Source: Caulifigura coniformis (GTDB lineage: Bacteria; Planctomycetota; Planctomycetia; Planctomycetales; Planctomycetaceae). From it: a DNA stretch of 64,000 nucleotides. A program made the translations under genes and the position numbers. The notes beneath the pieces are model-generated. The model was not told the DNA's origin and searched no databases. It worked only from the letters and a program-made list of their open reading frames with translations. Positions 34,246 through 43,908 of this stretch are shown in pieces (the stretch's first letter is position 1; the number at the start of each line of letters is the position of its first letter). Where the stretch lies: the NCBI RefSeq assembly GCF_007745175.1, contig NZ_CP036271.1, positions 3,112,314 to 3,176,313 of the forward strand. The letters are read 5' to 3'.

Positions 34246-34343
34246 CAATTTCTTTGTCTTGACCTGTTTTGGGGCTTCGGTGGACAGTTCCGGCGAGTTT
34301 TCCTGTCCTTGTGTCCTGATCATCAGCCGGGAGCGATTGAGTC

Positions 34344-35726
34344 ATGGCGCTCGCGGTGCGCGATCGACTGGCCCGACTTCTTCAATCCAGGACGCTGCGG
34401 ACGCTTGTCGTCGTGGGCGTTCTCGGGGTTGTCTGCAAAGGGGCGGCGCTGGGGCGCGAGCTGGTTGTCGCGGCCCACTTCGGAGCCAGCGATGCGCTCG
34501 ATGCGTTCCTGGTTGCGGTGATCCTGCCGACGATCCTCAACAATGTCGTCGGGAACGTGCTGGCAATTTCGCTGCTCCCACAACTTCTGCGGGTCCGTCA
34601 TGACGAGGGCCCCGCGGCCGAAGTGGCCGCCCAGCAGCGGGCTGTGTTCTGGTCGATCGTGCTGCTGACGTGCGCGGGCGTGGGATTCGCGTTGTCGGGA
34701 CCGATGGTGCTTCCGTTGCTTTCCCCCGGGTTTTCCGCATCGTCGCGGGCGCTGGTCGTCAAGCTGTTGTGGCTGTCGACGCCATTCGGAGTGATTTCGG
34801 GGACGACCCGGATCTATGCCGTCCTGGCGGAATCGGAAGGACGATTTGCCGCCACGTCGATCAGTCCGCTCCTGACCGCGATCGTGTCGGTGCTGCTCCT
34901 GGTGGGCTGCGGAGCGTCGCCGGAAGTGCTGGTGGCCGGGCTGACGCTGGGGGGCTGCGCGGAACTCGCATTGAATGTCGCCGCCGTGAACCGAACGCGG
35001 TATGGCGTGATTCCCCGGCCGGGCCGCCCCGGTCGATTTGAGTCGACGCTCGTTGCGGTGGCGTGGCCGCTGTCGCTGGGGGCGTTCCTGCAGGGACTGA
35101 CGGTGACGGTCGACCAATCGATGGCCTCGCTGGCGGGACCGGGGGCGGTTTCCGAACTGTCGTACGGCCTCAGGTTCATCGCGGTGGCGATCGGCCTGAT
35201 CGGCATGCCGCTGCTGCAGTATGCGTTTCCGCAGTTCGCGAAACTGGCGGCCGCCCGTCAGTTCGGTGAATTGCGGGTTCAGTTCCGGAAATACACGCTG
35301 CTGGCGCTCGCTGTCAGCGTGCCGCCAATGATCGTGCTGTCAGGGGCTTCGCATTGGGTCGTCGAGACGACGTTTCAGCGAGGTCGATTCTCGGCCGAGA
35401 CGGCCGATCGCGTCGCGCTGATCCAGTCGCTTTCGGCACTTCAGCTGCCGTTCGTGATCGTGGCGATGCTTGGGCTGCGGGCGGTGTTCGCGCTGAAGCT
35501 GAGACACGTGATGCTGTGCCAGGGCGGGGCGATGGTGCTGGCGAACCTGTGGCTCGACTGGGTGCTGCTCAAGTGGCTGGGTGTTCCGGGGATCGCGCTG
35601 GCGACTTCGATCCTCCAGCTTGGCAGTTGCCTGTTCATGCTGGTGGTCGTCGAAGGGGCGATCCGGCGTGGAATCCGGGAGGAGCAGGGAATGGTAGGAA
35701 CTGCGGAAACGAGACGGGCCGCCTGA
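34344..35726 (+). CDS. murJ: MurJ/MviN-type lipid flippase
   Basis: The 460-residue, strongly hydrophobic protein has about 13-14 predicted helices and the MurJ-family features KGAALGRELVVAAHFGASDALDAF and GVISGTTRIYAVLAESEGRF. MurJ flips lipid-linked peptidoglycan precursor (lipid II) across the cytoplasmic membrane. The length (about 460) is slightly below the usual 510-530, and members of this family may also export other polysaccharide intermediates. GGAG lies about 10 bases before the ATG. A strong terminator follows. Family clear, exact substrate not. Confidence 0.82.
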   Translation: MALAVRDRLARLLQSRTLRTLVVVGVLGVVCKGAALGRELVVAAHFGASDALDAFLVAVILPTILNNVVGNVLAISLLPQLLRVRHDEGPAAEVAAQQRAVFWSIVLLTCAGVGFALSGPMVLPLLSPGFSASSRALVVKLLWLSTPFGVISGTTRIYAVLAESEGRFAATSISPLLTAIVSVLLLVGCGASPEVLVAGLTLGGCAELALNVAAVNRTRYGVIPRPGRPGRFESTLVAVAWPLSLGAFLQGLTVTVDQSMASLAGPGAVSELSYGLRFIAVAIGLIGMPLLQYAFPQFAKLAAARQFGELRVQFRKYTLLALAVSVPPMIVLSGASHWVVETTFQRGRFSAETADRVALIQSLSALQLPFVIVAMLGLRAVFALKLRHVMLCQGGAMVLANLWLDWVLLKWLGVPGIALATSILQLGSCLFMLVVVEGAIRRGIREEQGMVGTAETRRAA

Positions 35727-35760
35727 GGCGGGGGCCATCCCGACGGGAGTGCGAATCAGC

Positions 35761-35806
35761 AAAGCCCCCTGCAGGACGAGCGTCCTGCAGGGGGCTTTTG
35801 CGTTTT
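35761..35806. terminator. Bidirectional intrinsic terminator
   Basis: The long perfect stem AAAGCCCCCTGCAGGA / TCCTGCAGGGGGCTTT has a 6-base loop and is followed by TGCGTTTTC on the plus strand. Convergent genes end on both sides. Confidence 0.88.
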
Positions 35807-35827
35807 CTGTTGTCGACTCGAAGTGGT

Positions 35828-36874
35828 TTACCACTCCAGCTTGTCTGCAGCCTGGCTGGCGAACTGCTGGGTCTGCTGGCCGTTGGGGATGTAGAAGACC
35901 TGCGGGTCGTCGATGATCCACGGGGTCGACCACGTCTGGCCGTTATCTGACGAGCAGACGTTGAAGAACACCGTGTTGAACATCGTGCCGCGGATGTTGT
36001 AGGGGAGCGTGGAGGTGATGAAGTCCTTCTCGGTCAGGTTGCCGACCCCCTGGCGGGCGTAGTAGTGGCAGCGGCCGTCAGGAGTGACCGACATGCCGAA
36101 AGTCCACCAGCCGGACTTGGTGATCGTCGGTCCGGTGATCTCGTGACCCATTTCGTTGGCGCGGATCAGGATGATCGCACAGTCCTTCTTGATGGTGTTC
36201 TTGGGGTCGTTCTTCGGAACGTAGGAGAGGAAGAATCCGGGGTAGTAGGGCTCCATCTCGGTGACGCGTTCCTTCCGTTTTTCGGCCTTCTTGCCGAACA
36301 GGAATCCGCGGACCGACTTCACTTCCTTCTCTTTCTCCATCGGTCCCTGCAGTCCGGCGCGGATGCCGAAGCTGACACCGTTCCGCTGTTCCCATTCGCT
36401 CCACTCGGGGAGATAGACGCGAACGGTGTAGCTGGGGGAGTACTGGATGGAGACGGGCTTGGCCGAGAGGATGAAGTCGTCCTGGGCCTGCTTATATCCG
36501 GGGGCGTTGGGGATGCCGGTATCTCGGGAGCGGAGATAGAGGGCGCCCTTGCTTCCGGGGAGACCGCCGGGGGGGGTGGGGACGCGTTTGACGACGTCGG
36601 GAGCGCCTCGCTTGGGGCTCTCGATCCACATGCGGTTATTGGATTGTCCGAGCGGATACCGGATCTGCTCGTCTTCTTCCTTGCTGCTCTTGGGGAACTG
36701 GTAGTTGTAGCTCCAGTTCTCATCTTCGATGTCGTCAGTGTTGACGAGCTTGCCCGTTCCCGGGGGGAACTGGGCGTATCCCATGTTGATCGGGCCAACG
36801 ATCAACACCACGTGGGCCACGCCGGTTGCTACGGCACAGCGCAGGAAAGAAGGGCTGAGCATGTTGGTCACCAT
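35828..36874 (-). CDS. Secreted protein of unknown function
   Basis: The product is about 348 residues (ATG 36874, or 36862). It starts MVTNMLSPSFLRCAVATG with a signal-like hydrophobic segment (VATGVAHVVLIVGPINMG), then a beta-rich mature part. Recognisable stretches: SNNRMWIESPKRGAPD, YTVRVYLPEWSEWEQRNG, FGIRAGLQGPMEKEKEV, PGFFLSYVPKNDPKN and the C-terminal WSTPWIIDDPQVFYIPNG. It looks like a planctomycete-specific secreted protein. No known domain is named here. Function and partner unknown. Confidence 0.65.
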   Translation of the reverse strand: MVTNMLSPSFLRCAVATGVAHVVLIVGPINMGYAQFPPGTGKLVNTDDIEDENWSYNYQFPKSSKEEDEQIRYPLGQSNNRMWIESPKRGAPDVVKRVPTPPGGLPGSKGALYLRSRDTGIPNAPGYKQAQDDFILSAKPVSIQYSPSYTVRVYLPEWSEWEQRNGVSFGIRAGLQGPMEKEKEVKSVRGFLFGKKAEKRKERVTEMEPYYPGFFLSYVPKNDPKNTIKKDCAIILIRANEMGHEITGPTITKSGWWTFGMSVTPDGRCHYYARQGVGNLTEKDFITSTLPYNIRGTMFNTVFFNVCSSDNGQTWSTPWIIDDPQVFYIPNGQQTQQFASQAADKLEW

Positions 36875-37449
36875 CCCTGGCAAATCGAATACGAGCGCGT
36901 CCGTGCGCCGCACCGCCCTGCCGAGTCACGAACTCAAAGCACAGAAAGCAGCGGTGGTACAGTCCCTTTCATCGGATGGCGCGGCAGAGAAGTCGCACAC
37001 AGTCCGCTCCGTCAGAATCACACCTGCCAGAGGCGGTCTCAGCGAAGCGATTTGGCAAAGTCTGCCGTCTGGAGGGGCGGACTCGACCCGCAAAACCTGC
37101 GGGAGCCTTACGGAGCGATGTGCGACAGGGATGCCGCCGCGGACGGAGATGCGCCTTGAGCGAGGGCCAGGGCCGTTACTTGCCGGCGTTTTTCGAGCTG
37201 GCCTGGCCGCGGACGGCCGTTGCGTGGGCCTGCTGCTTTTTCCTGAGGTGCGGCAAGGTTGAAGCGGGTTTTCGGACTCCCTGACCTTTTCCACCCATCG
37301 TGTTCTTCTTGTGTTCTTCCGGGAAATGGCTTGGGGAGAGGCAATTGCCTGCCCGCCCCGTGTGATTTGGCCGATTGACCGAATATCATACAGGGGCAGG
37401 AGACTTTGCGCGACGGGATGTCGACGATTCCAGCTGCGGAGCATCGAAG
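36875..37449. other. Intergenic region with small ORF
   Basis: Besides the 40-codon minus-strand ORF at 37176-37298, the region has a short hairpin CCCGCA / TGCGGG at 37087-37103. The rest is unassigned. Confidence 0.5.
37176..37298 (-). CDS. Candidate 40-residue basic protein
   Basis: An ATG at 37298 opens 40 codons, closed by TAA at 37176. The product reads MGGKGQGVRKPASTLP, then HLRKKQQAHATAV, then RGQASSKNAGK. It has nine Lys/Arg, no acidic residues and no Trp, Phe or Tyr, as in nucleic-acid-binding or ribosome-associated small proteins. Codon third positions are mostly C/G, as in neighbouring genes. A hairpin follows about 70 bases downstream. The Shine-Dalgarno is weak (AAGAAG). The sequence is not matched to a known family here. 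Confidence 0.5.
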   Translation of the reverse strand: MGGKGQGVRKPASTLPHLRKKQQAHATAVRGQASSKNAGK

Positions 37450-38913
37450 ATGACGTTCGGCCGGCCGTTCTTTGAAGACCCCGTTGCCACCCGCCGGGAC
37501 GCCCTGATTCGAGGGGGCGGAGGGTTCGGCGCGCTCGTCCTTTCGGCCATGCTCCGCGACAACCCGCTGCTGGCGGCGGCGCCGTCGATCGACCTGAAGG
37601 CGCTCCACCAGCCGCCGACGTTCAAGGGGCATTTTCCGGCGACCGCCAAACGGGTGATCTTCCTGTTCATGGAAGGGGGCCCGAGCCAGATGGACAGCTT
37701 CGACCCCAAGCCGAAGCTGAATCAACTCGCGGGCCAGCAGATTCCATCAGGTTACAAGCGCGTCATCACGGCGATGGGCGAAATGGATTCGCCGCTGCTC
37801 GGTTCGAAGCGGACGTGGAAGCAGTACGGCGAATCGGGAACGTGGGTTTCCGACTGGCTGCCGCACACGGCCCAGTGCGTCGACGATATCGCGGTGATCC
37901 GTTCGTGCTGGACGAACGCGATCAACCATTCGGGGGGCGTGTGCCAGATGAACACCGGCACGCCGCTCGCGGGCCGGCCTTCGCTGGGCTCGTGGGTGAG
38001 CTACGGGCTGGGGACGGAGAACGAGAACCTGCCGGGGTTTGTGGTCCTCACGGATTCCGCGACCTCGGTGATCAACGGTCCCCGGAACTGGGGGGCCGGC
38101 TTCATGCCGGCGGCCTACCAGGGGACGAAGCTGGAGCCGGGCGAAGAACCGATCCGCTGGCTGAACAGCCCGAAGGGGGTCGAAGACGAACGGCAACTCG
38201 CGAAGCTGAGGCTGCTGGAACAGATGAACCGCGACCACGCGATCGAGCGTCCGTTCCAGACGGAGCTGGATGCGCGGATCAAGGCGTACGAACTGGCGTT
38301 CCGGATGCAGGCCCACGCGCCGGAGACCGTGGCGATTGAAGAGGAGACTCCGGAGACCCAGGCGCTTTACGGCCTCGACAACAAGACGACTGAGGCGTTC
38401 GGCCGCAACTGCCTTCTGGCGCGAAGGCTTGTAGAACGGGGCGTTCGCTTCGTCCAGCTTTACCATGGCTCGGGCAGCAAGTGGGACGCGCACTCGGGCA
38501 TTGAGAAGAACCATACGGCGCGATTCGCCGAGAGCGACAAGCCGGTTGCGGGCCTGCTGACAGACCTGAAGCGTCGCGGGCTGCTGGATGAGACGCTGGT
38601 GATCTGGGGAGGTGAGTTCGGGCGAACTCCGATGTCGGAGAAGGGGGACGGCCGCGATCACAATCCGACCGGCTTCACGATGTGGATGGCGGGGGGGGGC
38701 GTGAAGGGGGGCCAGGTGATTGGCACGACGGACGATCTGGGCTTCCACGCCATCGAGGATCGGCTGCATGTGCACGACCTGCATGCGACGGTGCTGTACC
38801 TGCTGGGGCTGGACCACATGCGGCTGATCTACAAGTACAACGGGCGGCCGGAGAGGCCGACGCTGAATGAGGGCGAGGCGTATACGAAGATCACGGGGCG
38901 GAGCCTGGCTTAG
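37450..38913 (+). CDS. DUF1501 sulfatase-like protein, Tat-type export signal
   Basis: The 487-residue protein has a Tat-like signal (TRRDALIRGGGGFGALVLS) and the DUF1501 fold, an alkaline-phosphatase/sulfatase-superfamily relative. Motifs: VIFLFMEGGPSQMDSFDPKP near the start, INHSGGVCQMNTG, RLVERGVRFVQLYHGS and WGGEFGRTPMSEKGDGRDHN, with the C-terminal HDLHATVLYLLG. The Asp/His residues that bind metal in the superfamily are present at SQMDSFD, GRDHN and HVHDLHA. The usual planctomycete partner, a DUF1549/DUF1553 cytochrome-like gene, is not adjacent. ATG 37450 is preceded by GGAG. Function in sugar or sulfate-ester turnover is only a hypothesis. Confidence 0.85.
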   Translation: MTFGRPFFEDPVATRRDALIRGGGGFGALVLSAMLRDNPLLAAAPSIDLKALHQPPTFKGHFPATAKRVIFLFMEGGPSQMDSFDPKPKLNQLAGQQIPSGYKRVITAMGEMDSPLLGSKRTWKQYGESGTWVSDWLPHTAQCVDDIAVIRSCWTNAINHSGGVCQMNTGTPLAGRPSLGSWVSYGLGTENENLPGFVVLTDSATSVINGPRNWGAGFMPAAYQGTKLEPGEEPIRWLNSPKGVEDERQLAKLRLLEQMNRDHAIERPFQTELDARIKAYELAFRMQAHAPETVAIEEETPETQALYGLDNKTTEAFGRNCLLARRLVERGVRFVQLYHGSGSKWDAHSGIEKNHTARFAESDKPVAGLLTDLKRRGLLDETLVIWGGEFGRTPMSEKGDGRDHNPTGFTMWMAGGGVKGGQVIGTTDDLGFHAIEDRLHVHDLHATVLYLLGLDHMRLIYKYNGRPERPTLNEGEAYTKITGRSLA

Positions 38914-38944
38914 GTTTCGTCACAGGCTGGACGCGTGTGCGATT

Positions 38945-39012
38945 GGGCAAGGGCGACCGAGGAGGGCGCTTGTGTGGGTGGTCGCGCACACCTCGGTCCT
39001 TTTGCTTGCATG
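38945..39012. repeat. Partial leader element, hairpin module only (D1)
   Basis: GGAGGGCGCTTGTGTGGGTG matches copy A over more than 20 bases (TTGTGTGGGTGGTC shared). A stem GACCGAGG / CCTCGGTC encloses it. The leader block and start codon are absent. Confidence 0.6.
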
Positions 39013-39119
39013 ATTCGCTCAGTCGGTCGGACATCCGCTGTTACGCTGTATTTTTGTTCGCGCGGCGGAAGATGTGGTGCTGTCAGTCGTTCGCGACTGG
39101 TGACCGCTGGAAATCTGAT

Positions 39120-39303
39120 GTGGGGAGCAAGGAGGGGGCTGTGAATCGGGGGCCGTGGATCTTCCTCTTTCTGCCCGGGCGATTTTTGGCGACGTGATCC
39201 GGCCCTCTGGACGGGCCTCGGGTGGGCGGCAGAATGCGTTGCTGGATGCATGATCGGCCCTGGCTGTGGTGGAGTGTGTTCCTCTATCCATCGGGGGACG
39301 TTG
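39120..39303 (-). repeat. Dispersed leader element, copy D, start codon lost
   Basis: On the minus strand CCGCGCAACG, CCCCCGAT and GAGGAACACAC parallel the upstream block of copies A and C, but the ATG has become AGG. Downstream the translation PGQKEED and APHIRF parallels PGERGEEGR and PHLRT of copy C. Plus-strand GGAGCAAGGAGG starts its hairpin-like part. Degenerate copy. Confidence 0.5.
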
Positions 39304-39558
39304 CGCGGAAAGTCTTAAGTGGTTGGGTGATCGTTGGTTGGGGCTGAAACGACGCGGAGGTCGTGGCTTGAGGGTTTCCGTTTGGCATCGTTCTCGACAT
39401 GCGCACCCGTGTTCGTCATTGGGAGCGGATTGATCCGACGCGGTCTGCAGCACGTCTCAGGATGGTGCGAGGTCCGATGAGACATGCATCCTTCATGACG
39501 TTTCGGAAAGAGGCCTGCCGTCTTCGAAGCTCGGTGGGCGCCAAGGGGTCGGCCAGAG

Positions 39559-39912
39559 ATGAGATGGACGAGAAGGGTCAGCGACGCGGATGTGGTTGAG
39601 GGAGTGCGACGTTTCGAGCGGAATCGACGTACGATTGCCGCGTTCCTCGTCGGAACGGGGCTGCTCGTGGTTACCGGCGCCGTCGTCGTCGGCTTATGGT
39701 TTCACCGGGGCTGGAAGTCGGCTGAAATCGCGCCTTCCGTGGACGACATGACGTTTTTCATCGGATTGACTCTCGGCTCGACTCTGAGCGGATCGCTTGT
39801 CGCCGGATCGCACTGCGTCGGGCACGGAATCGGAATGATGATCTGGCGCGATCGTCGGAATGAACTGCTGTTGTCCCTCTGGCCGTCGCATGACTTGAAG
39901 GGGAAGAGGTGA
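39559..39912 (+). CDS. Small membrane protein, two predicted helices
   Basis: The 117-residue protein begins MRWTRRVSDADVVEGVRRFE. Two hydrophobic helices are visible: about 25-47 (IAAFLVGTGLLVVTGAVVVG) and 65-90 (TFFIGLTLGSTLSGSLVAGS). A cytoplasmic basic end follows (RRNELLLSLWPSHDLKGKR). The family is not recognised. It lies alone between repeats and REP-like palindromes; no strong Shine-Dalgarno is seen. Confidence 0.5.
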   Translation: MRWTRRVSDADVVEGVRRFERNRRTIAAFLVGTGLLVVTGAVVVGLWFHRGWKSAEIAPSVDDMTFFIGLTLGSTLSGSLVAGSHCVGHGIGMMIWRDRRNELLLSLWPSHDLKGKR

Positions 39913-40395
39913 GGGGGGATTGTTCGCGGGTGCGTTCTGATCGTGCTGGCTCGCGAGCAAGTGCGGTGTCGCCCCGTTGGGGCTGAATCTCTTTGTCGCG
40001 GCGGGACCGTGAGCTGGCGCTCACGGCTATGCTGTGCCGCCCCTTGCGGGGCTATTCGGACTGTCGGCTGGTGCTGTTCTACGACTCAAGGCCCATGTGC
40101 ACACGACGGATTCGTGGTCGTGCGATCGGTCGCAGGCGCTGGCAACGGTTGACCGGCTGCCTGTGCGGTTCGCTCACTTGCTGCATGTGTTTTTCTTCCG
40201 CACCCCGGCCCTCTCCCCCGCAGGTGAGTCGGTGAAGAGGTAGACGTCGTTCGCGGGGGCGAGGGAGAATCAGCGCCACTGAGCAGCTATCGCCTTGCCG
40301 CTCACTCAGGGGTGCTGTCGAGGTCGCTTCCTCAACTTGTGGACTCGAGTGTGCACGGCGGCCTGGAAGCGAGCCGGGTTCATGGGCACCGCGGT
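39913..40395. other. Intergenic region with palindrome cluster
   Basis: The left half carries the palindrome cluster at 39971-40052. At about 40207-40275, CCCTCTCCCCCGC pairs with GCGGGGGCGAGGG to form another stem-loop. No gene is seen. Confidence 0.6.
39971..40052. repeat. Cluster of three REP-like palindromes
   Basis: Three hairpins: GCCCCGTTGGGGC (39971-39983), CCGTGAGC-TGGC-GCTCACGG (40007-40026, perfect 8-bp stem) and GCCCC-TTGC-GGGGC (40039-40052). Clusters of this kind resemble bacterial REP/BIME elements. Confidence 0.65.
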
Positions 40396-41436
<1,041 letters not shown>

Positions 41437-41616
41437 GTGGTGCAATCTTGAAGAGCGAGGAAAAGCCCGACGACAGAACTCGGCCGGCCAGCGCTCAACT
41501 AGAAGGCAAGAGAGATGCCATAAGGACGATTTCAGATTCGTCCGTGGCGTCTCACGTTGCGCGCGGAGCACCCAGTTTGTCAGGACAGTTTACCGTCGCG
41601 CGCGGACGGAAGCTGT

Positions 41617-42270
41617 TCAATGCCGGCCGCGCGACCAGCGGTAGCCGTACTCGATGGCGAACCAGTTGGCGAAGCGTTCGCGGTCGACGTGGCGCGTGTT
41701 GCGCTGATCGATGGCGTGGCCGACTTCATGGATGAGGATGTTGTTGAGATAGAAATCGCGGAGCGAATCGATGGTCCAGGTGAGAGTCCAGAGGTCTCGC
41801 CGCTGGGACCAGACGCCTCCAAACATCTCGGCTTCGATCCGCTGCTGCGGGCGGGGTGGCTGGATGAACGTTTCGACCAGCGACGACTCGATGGGGTAGA
41901 GGTAAACCGAAGTTCCCCACTGCAGCCCGTAGACAGGGAACAGCTGCCGCTTCCGCGTCATTGGGCTGAGCTGAACGACGTCGACGTAGCCCTGATACCT
42001 TCCGGGGAGCTGGGCCAGGCGCTCGCGGATTTCCGACGGAGTGACGGCGTGCAGGAAGCTGGCGCCGGGAGGGGCGACGATGATCCGGGGCGACCGGCGG
42101 TCGGTCGGATCGTGCCAGCGTTCAGGGGCGTCGAAGGGGAGCTTTGACGGCTGATCGGACTTGCGGGAACCGAACGCCGGCCGTGCGGCGACCATTGGCC
42201 CGCGCTGGCGAGCCGAACGGACGGCCGACCGACTGACGGTCGATTTTCGAGAGGGATTGTTCCTCGACAT
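41617..42270 (-). CDS. Zincin-motif protein of unknown family (HEVGH)
   Basis: The product is about 217 residues from ATG 42270 (other ATGs at 42333 and 42195 are possible). The C-terminal part has HEVGHAIDQRNTRH, the HExxH zinc signature with a third possible ligand downstream (DRERFANWFAIEYGYRW). Upstream are SEIRERLAQLPGRYQGYVDV and YPIESSLVETFIQPPRP. This suggests a gluzincin-like or anthrax-lethal-factor-like fold, but the sequence shows no closer match. Basic N-terminus, no clear signal. Divergent from the broken dehydrogenase gene. Confidence 0.55.
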   Translation of the reverse strand: MSRNNPSRKSTVSRSAVRSARQRGPMVAARPAFGSRKSDQPSKLPFDAPERWHDPTDRRSPRIIVAPPGASFLHAVTPSEIRERLAQLPGRYQGYVDVVQLSPMTRKRQLFPVYGLQWGTSVYLYPIESSLVETFIQPPRPQQRIEAEMFGGVWSQRRDLWTLTWTIDSLRDFYLNNILIHEVGHAIDQRNTRHVDRERFANWFAIEYGYRWSRGRH

Positions 42271-42727
42271 CGCAGCACGAACTGAACAGGGGATTGGCCT
42301 GGTGCATTCCGTGCACGACTCCATGGTCCTCATGTGAACGGCTCTCGGGGATGCCCCTCGAGCCGCTCCCATCCTTTCGCCCCGTTCCACTCCCGGCAAG
42401 GTGTACGTTGCAAGTGGCGAGGCTGCCGTGAGTTAGAGCAGACAGTCCGCCCGACAGCGCACGCCTCTTCGGGAGTTTTCAGAAAGTGTCTGATGTAAGC
42501 CATTTTGGCTTCAGCAGTTACGGGCATGTGCCGAGGGGGCTGCGAGAGGCTGCGGTGTTTGACGTTCTGGATGACGTGTACACTGACAGGAGAGGGCAGG
42601 CGGCGTGTTGGCGGCGTAAGCTGCTGAGGGTTTGCGGTTTGCGGTGAATCTGCGTTGTGTCGGGGAATCTGCACTGACGTACAGGTTCTGGGTTTGGGTG
42701 ACTGGAACAGGGTCGAAGGGGGCGTCC
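42271..42727. other. Intergenic region between divergent genes
   Basis: The one notable structure is a perfect hairpin AAGCCA-TTT-TGGCTT at 42497-42511. A TTGACG at about 42558 with a TACACT 14 bases later is too closely spaced for a good promoter. Confidence 0.45.
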
Positions 42728-43846
42728 ATGACTGACGTCTTGCTGCTGGGAGCGGGCAAAATCGGTCGGATGATCGGGACGCTGCTGATTCGCAGCGGGG
42801 ACTACCGGGTGCGCGTGGGGGACGCCTCGGCGGCCGCGCTGACTCGCGTGGAACAGCAGCTGGATGCGGAAACGATGGTGGTGGATGCGGATGATCCGCA
42901 GGCGCTCATGGAGGCGATGGATGGGGCCGGGGCCGTGATCTCGGCGCTTTCCTACCGGCAGAATCCTGGCGTGGCTCGGGCGGCGCTGGAGCGCGGGGTG
43001 AGCTAGTTCGACCTGACGGAGGATGTGGAGACGACCCGGGTCGTGCGGGGTCTGGCGTCGGGGGCGCGGCCGGGCCAGGTGTTCGTTCCGCAGTGCGGGC
43101 TGGCGCCGGGATTCATTTCGATCGCGGCGAACGATCTGGCGGGCTGGTTCGACGAGCCCCATTCGATCCAGATGCGGGTGGGAGCGTTGCCGGAGTTTCC
43201 AACGCACGCGCTGAAGTACGACCTGACATGGTCGACCGATGGCCTCATCAACGAGTACTGCAATCCGTGCGAAGCGATCCTGGACGGCAAGCGGATCGAG
43301 CTGCTGCCGCTGGAAGGGCTCGAAGAATTCTCACTCGACGGCGTGAGCTATGAAGCATTCAACACCTCGGGCGGGCTGGGGACGCTCTGTGAAAAGTTTG
43401 AATCGGCCGGGCTGCGCGAGCTGACTTACAAGACGATTCGCTATCCGGGTCATCGGAACCTGATGAAGTTCCTGCTGGAGGATCTGCGACTTCGCGAGCG
43501 GCGGGAGATGCTGCGGCAGATCCTGGAGTTTGCAGTGCCGATCACGTACCAGGATGTGGTGATCGTGTTCTGCAATGTGACGGGACTGAGGAACGGCGCG
43601 CATGTGAAGAAGTCGAAGGCGCTGAAGCTCTACCCTTCCGTGATCGAGGGCGAGGTGTGGAGCGCGATCCAGATCTCGACGGCTTCGGCGCTCTGTGCCG
43701 TCGTGGACCTGTGGAAGCACGGGAAGACGCCGGCGTCCGGATTCGTGCGGCAGGAAGACATCCACCTGGGCGAGTTCCTGGCGAACCGGTTCGGGCAGGT
43801 GTATGCGGCGGCGGATTCGACGAGGACGTCGGTGCATCCGGGGTAG
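42728..43846 (+). pseudogene. Saccharopine-dehydrogenase-family gene interrupted by an in-frame amber codon
   Basis: Two parts in the same frame form one protein. Residues 1-92 (MTDVLLLGAGKIGRMIGTL, VISALSYRQNPGVARAALE) are the NAD-binding Rossmann domain. A TAG at 43004-43006 follows GVS; reading then continues in frame as FDLTEDVETTRVVRGLA, the usual continuation of the family (a GVxYFDLTEDVE-like context), to a stop at 43846. The intact enzyme would be about 372 residues, a saccharopine dehydrogenase or lysine 6-dehydrogenase-like oxidoreductase. A GTG restart at 43025 could give the second half alone, which lacks cofactor binding. A strong AAGGGGG lies before ATG 42728. Confidence 0.8.
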
Positions 43847-43863
43847 GCGGGGCCAATCACGAA

Positions 43864-43895
43864 GCGCCCCGGCTGCTTTGGAGCAGCCGGGGCGC
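43864..43895. terminator. Hairpin between convergent genes
   Basis: The 14-bp perfect stem GCGCCCCGGCTGCT / AGCAGCCGGGGCGC has a TTGG loop, closely matching the hairpin at 8311-8344. It has no long T-run on either side. Confidence 0.7.
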
Positions 43896-43908
43896 CGGCG
43901 TTCCATTC

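Larger units (their letters stand above)
33841..34343. other. Intergenic region with leader element copy C
   Basis: Divergent gap between the TPR gene and the MurJ-type gene. It contains copy C of the dispersed leader element (34017-34245). 33841-33980 and 34250-34343 show nothing recognisable. Confidence 0.6.
38914..39558. other. Intergenic region with leader element fragments
   Basis: Two hairpin-bearing repeats, a partial module (38945-39012) and copy D (39120-39303), lie here; no coding region is convincing. 39304-39558 shows nothing recognisable. Confidence 0.6.

Noticed and set aside
42558-42583. TTGACG and TACACT considered as the promoter of the broken dehydrogenase
   Set aside because: A 14-base spacer is too short, and no better pair was found.
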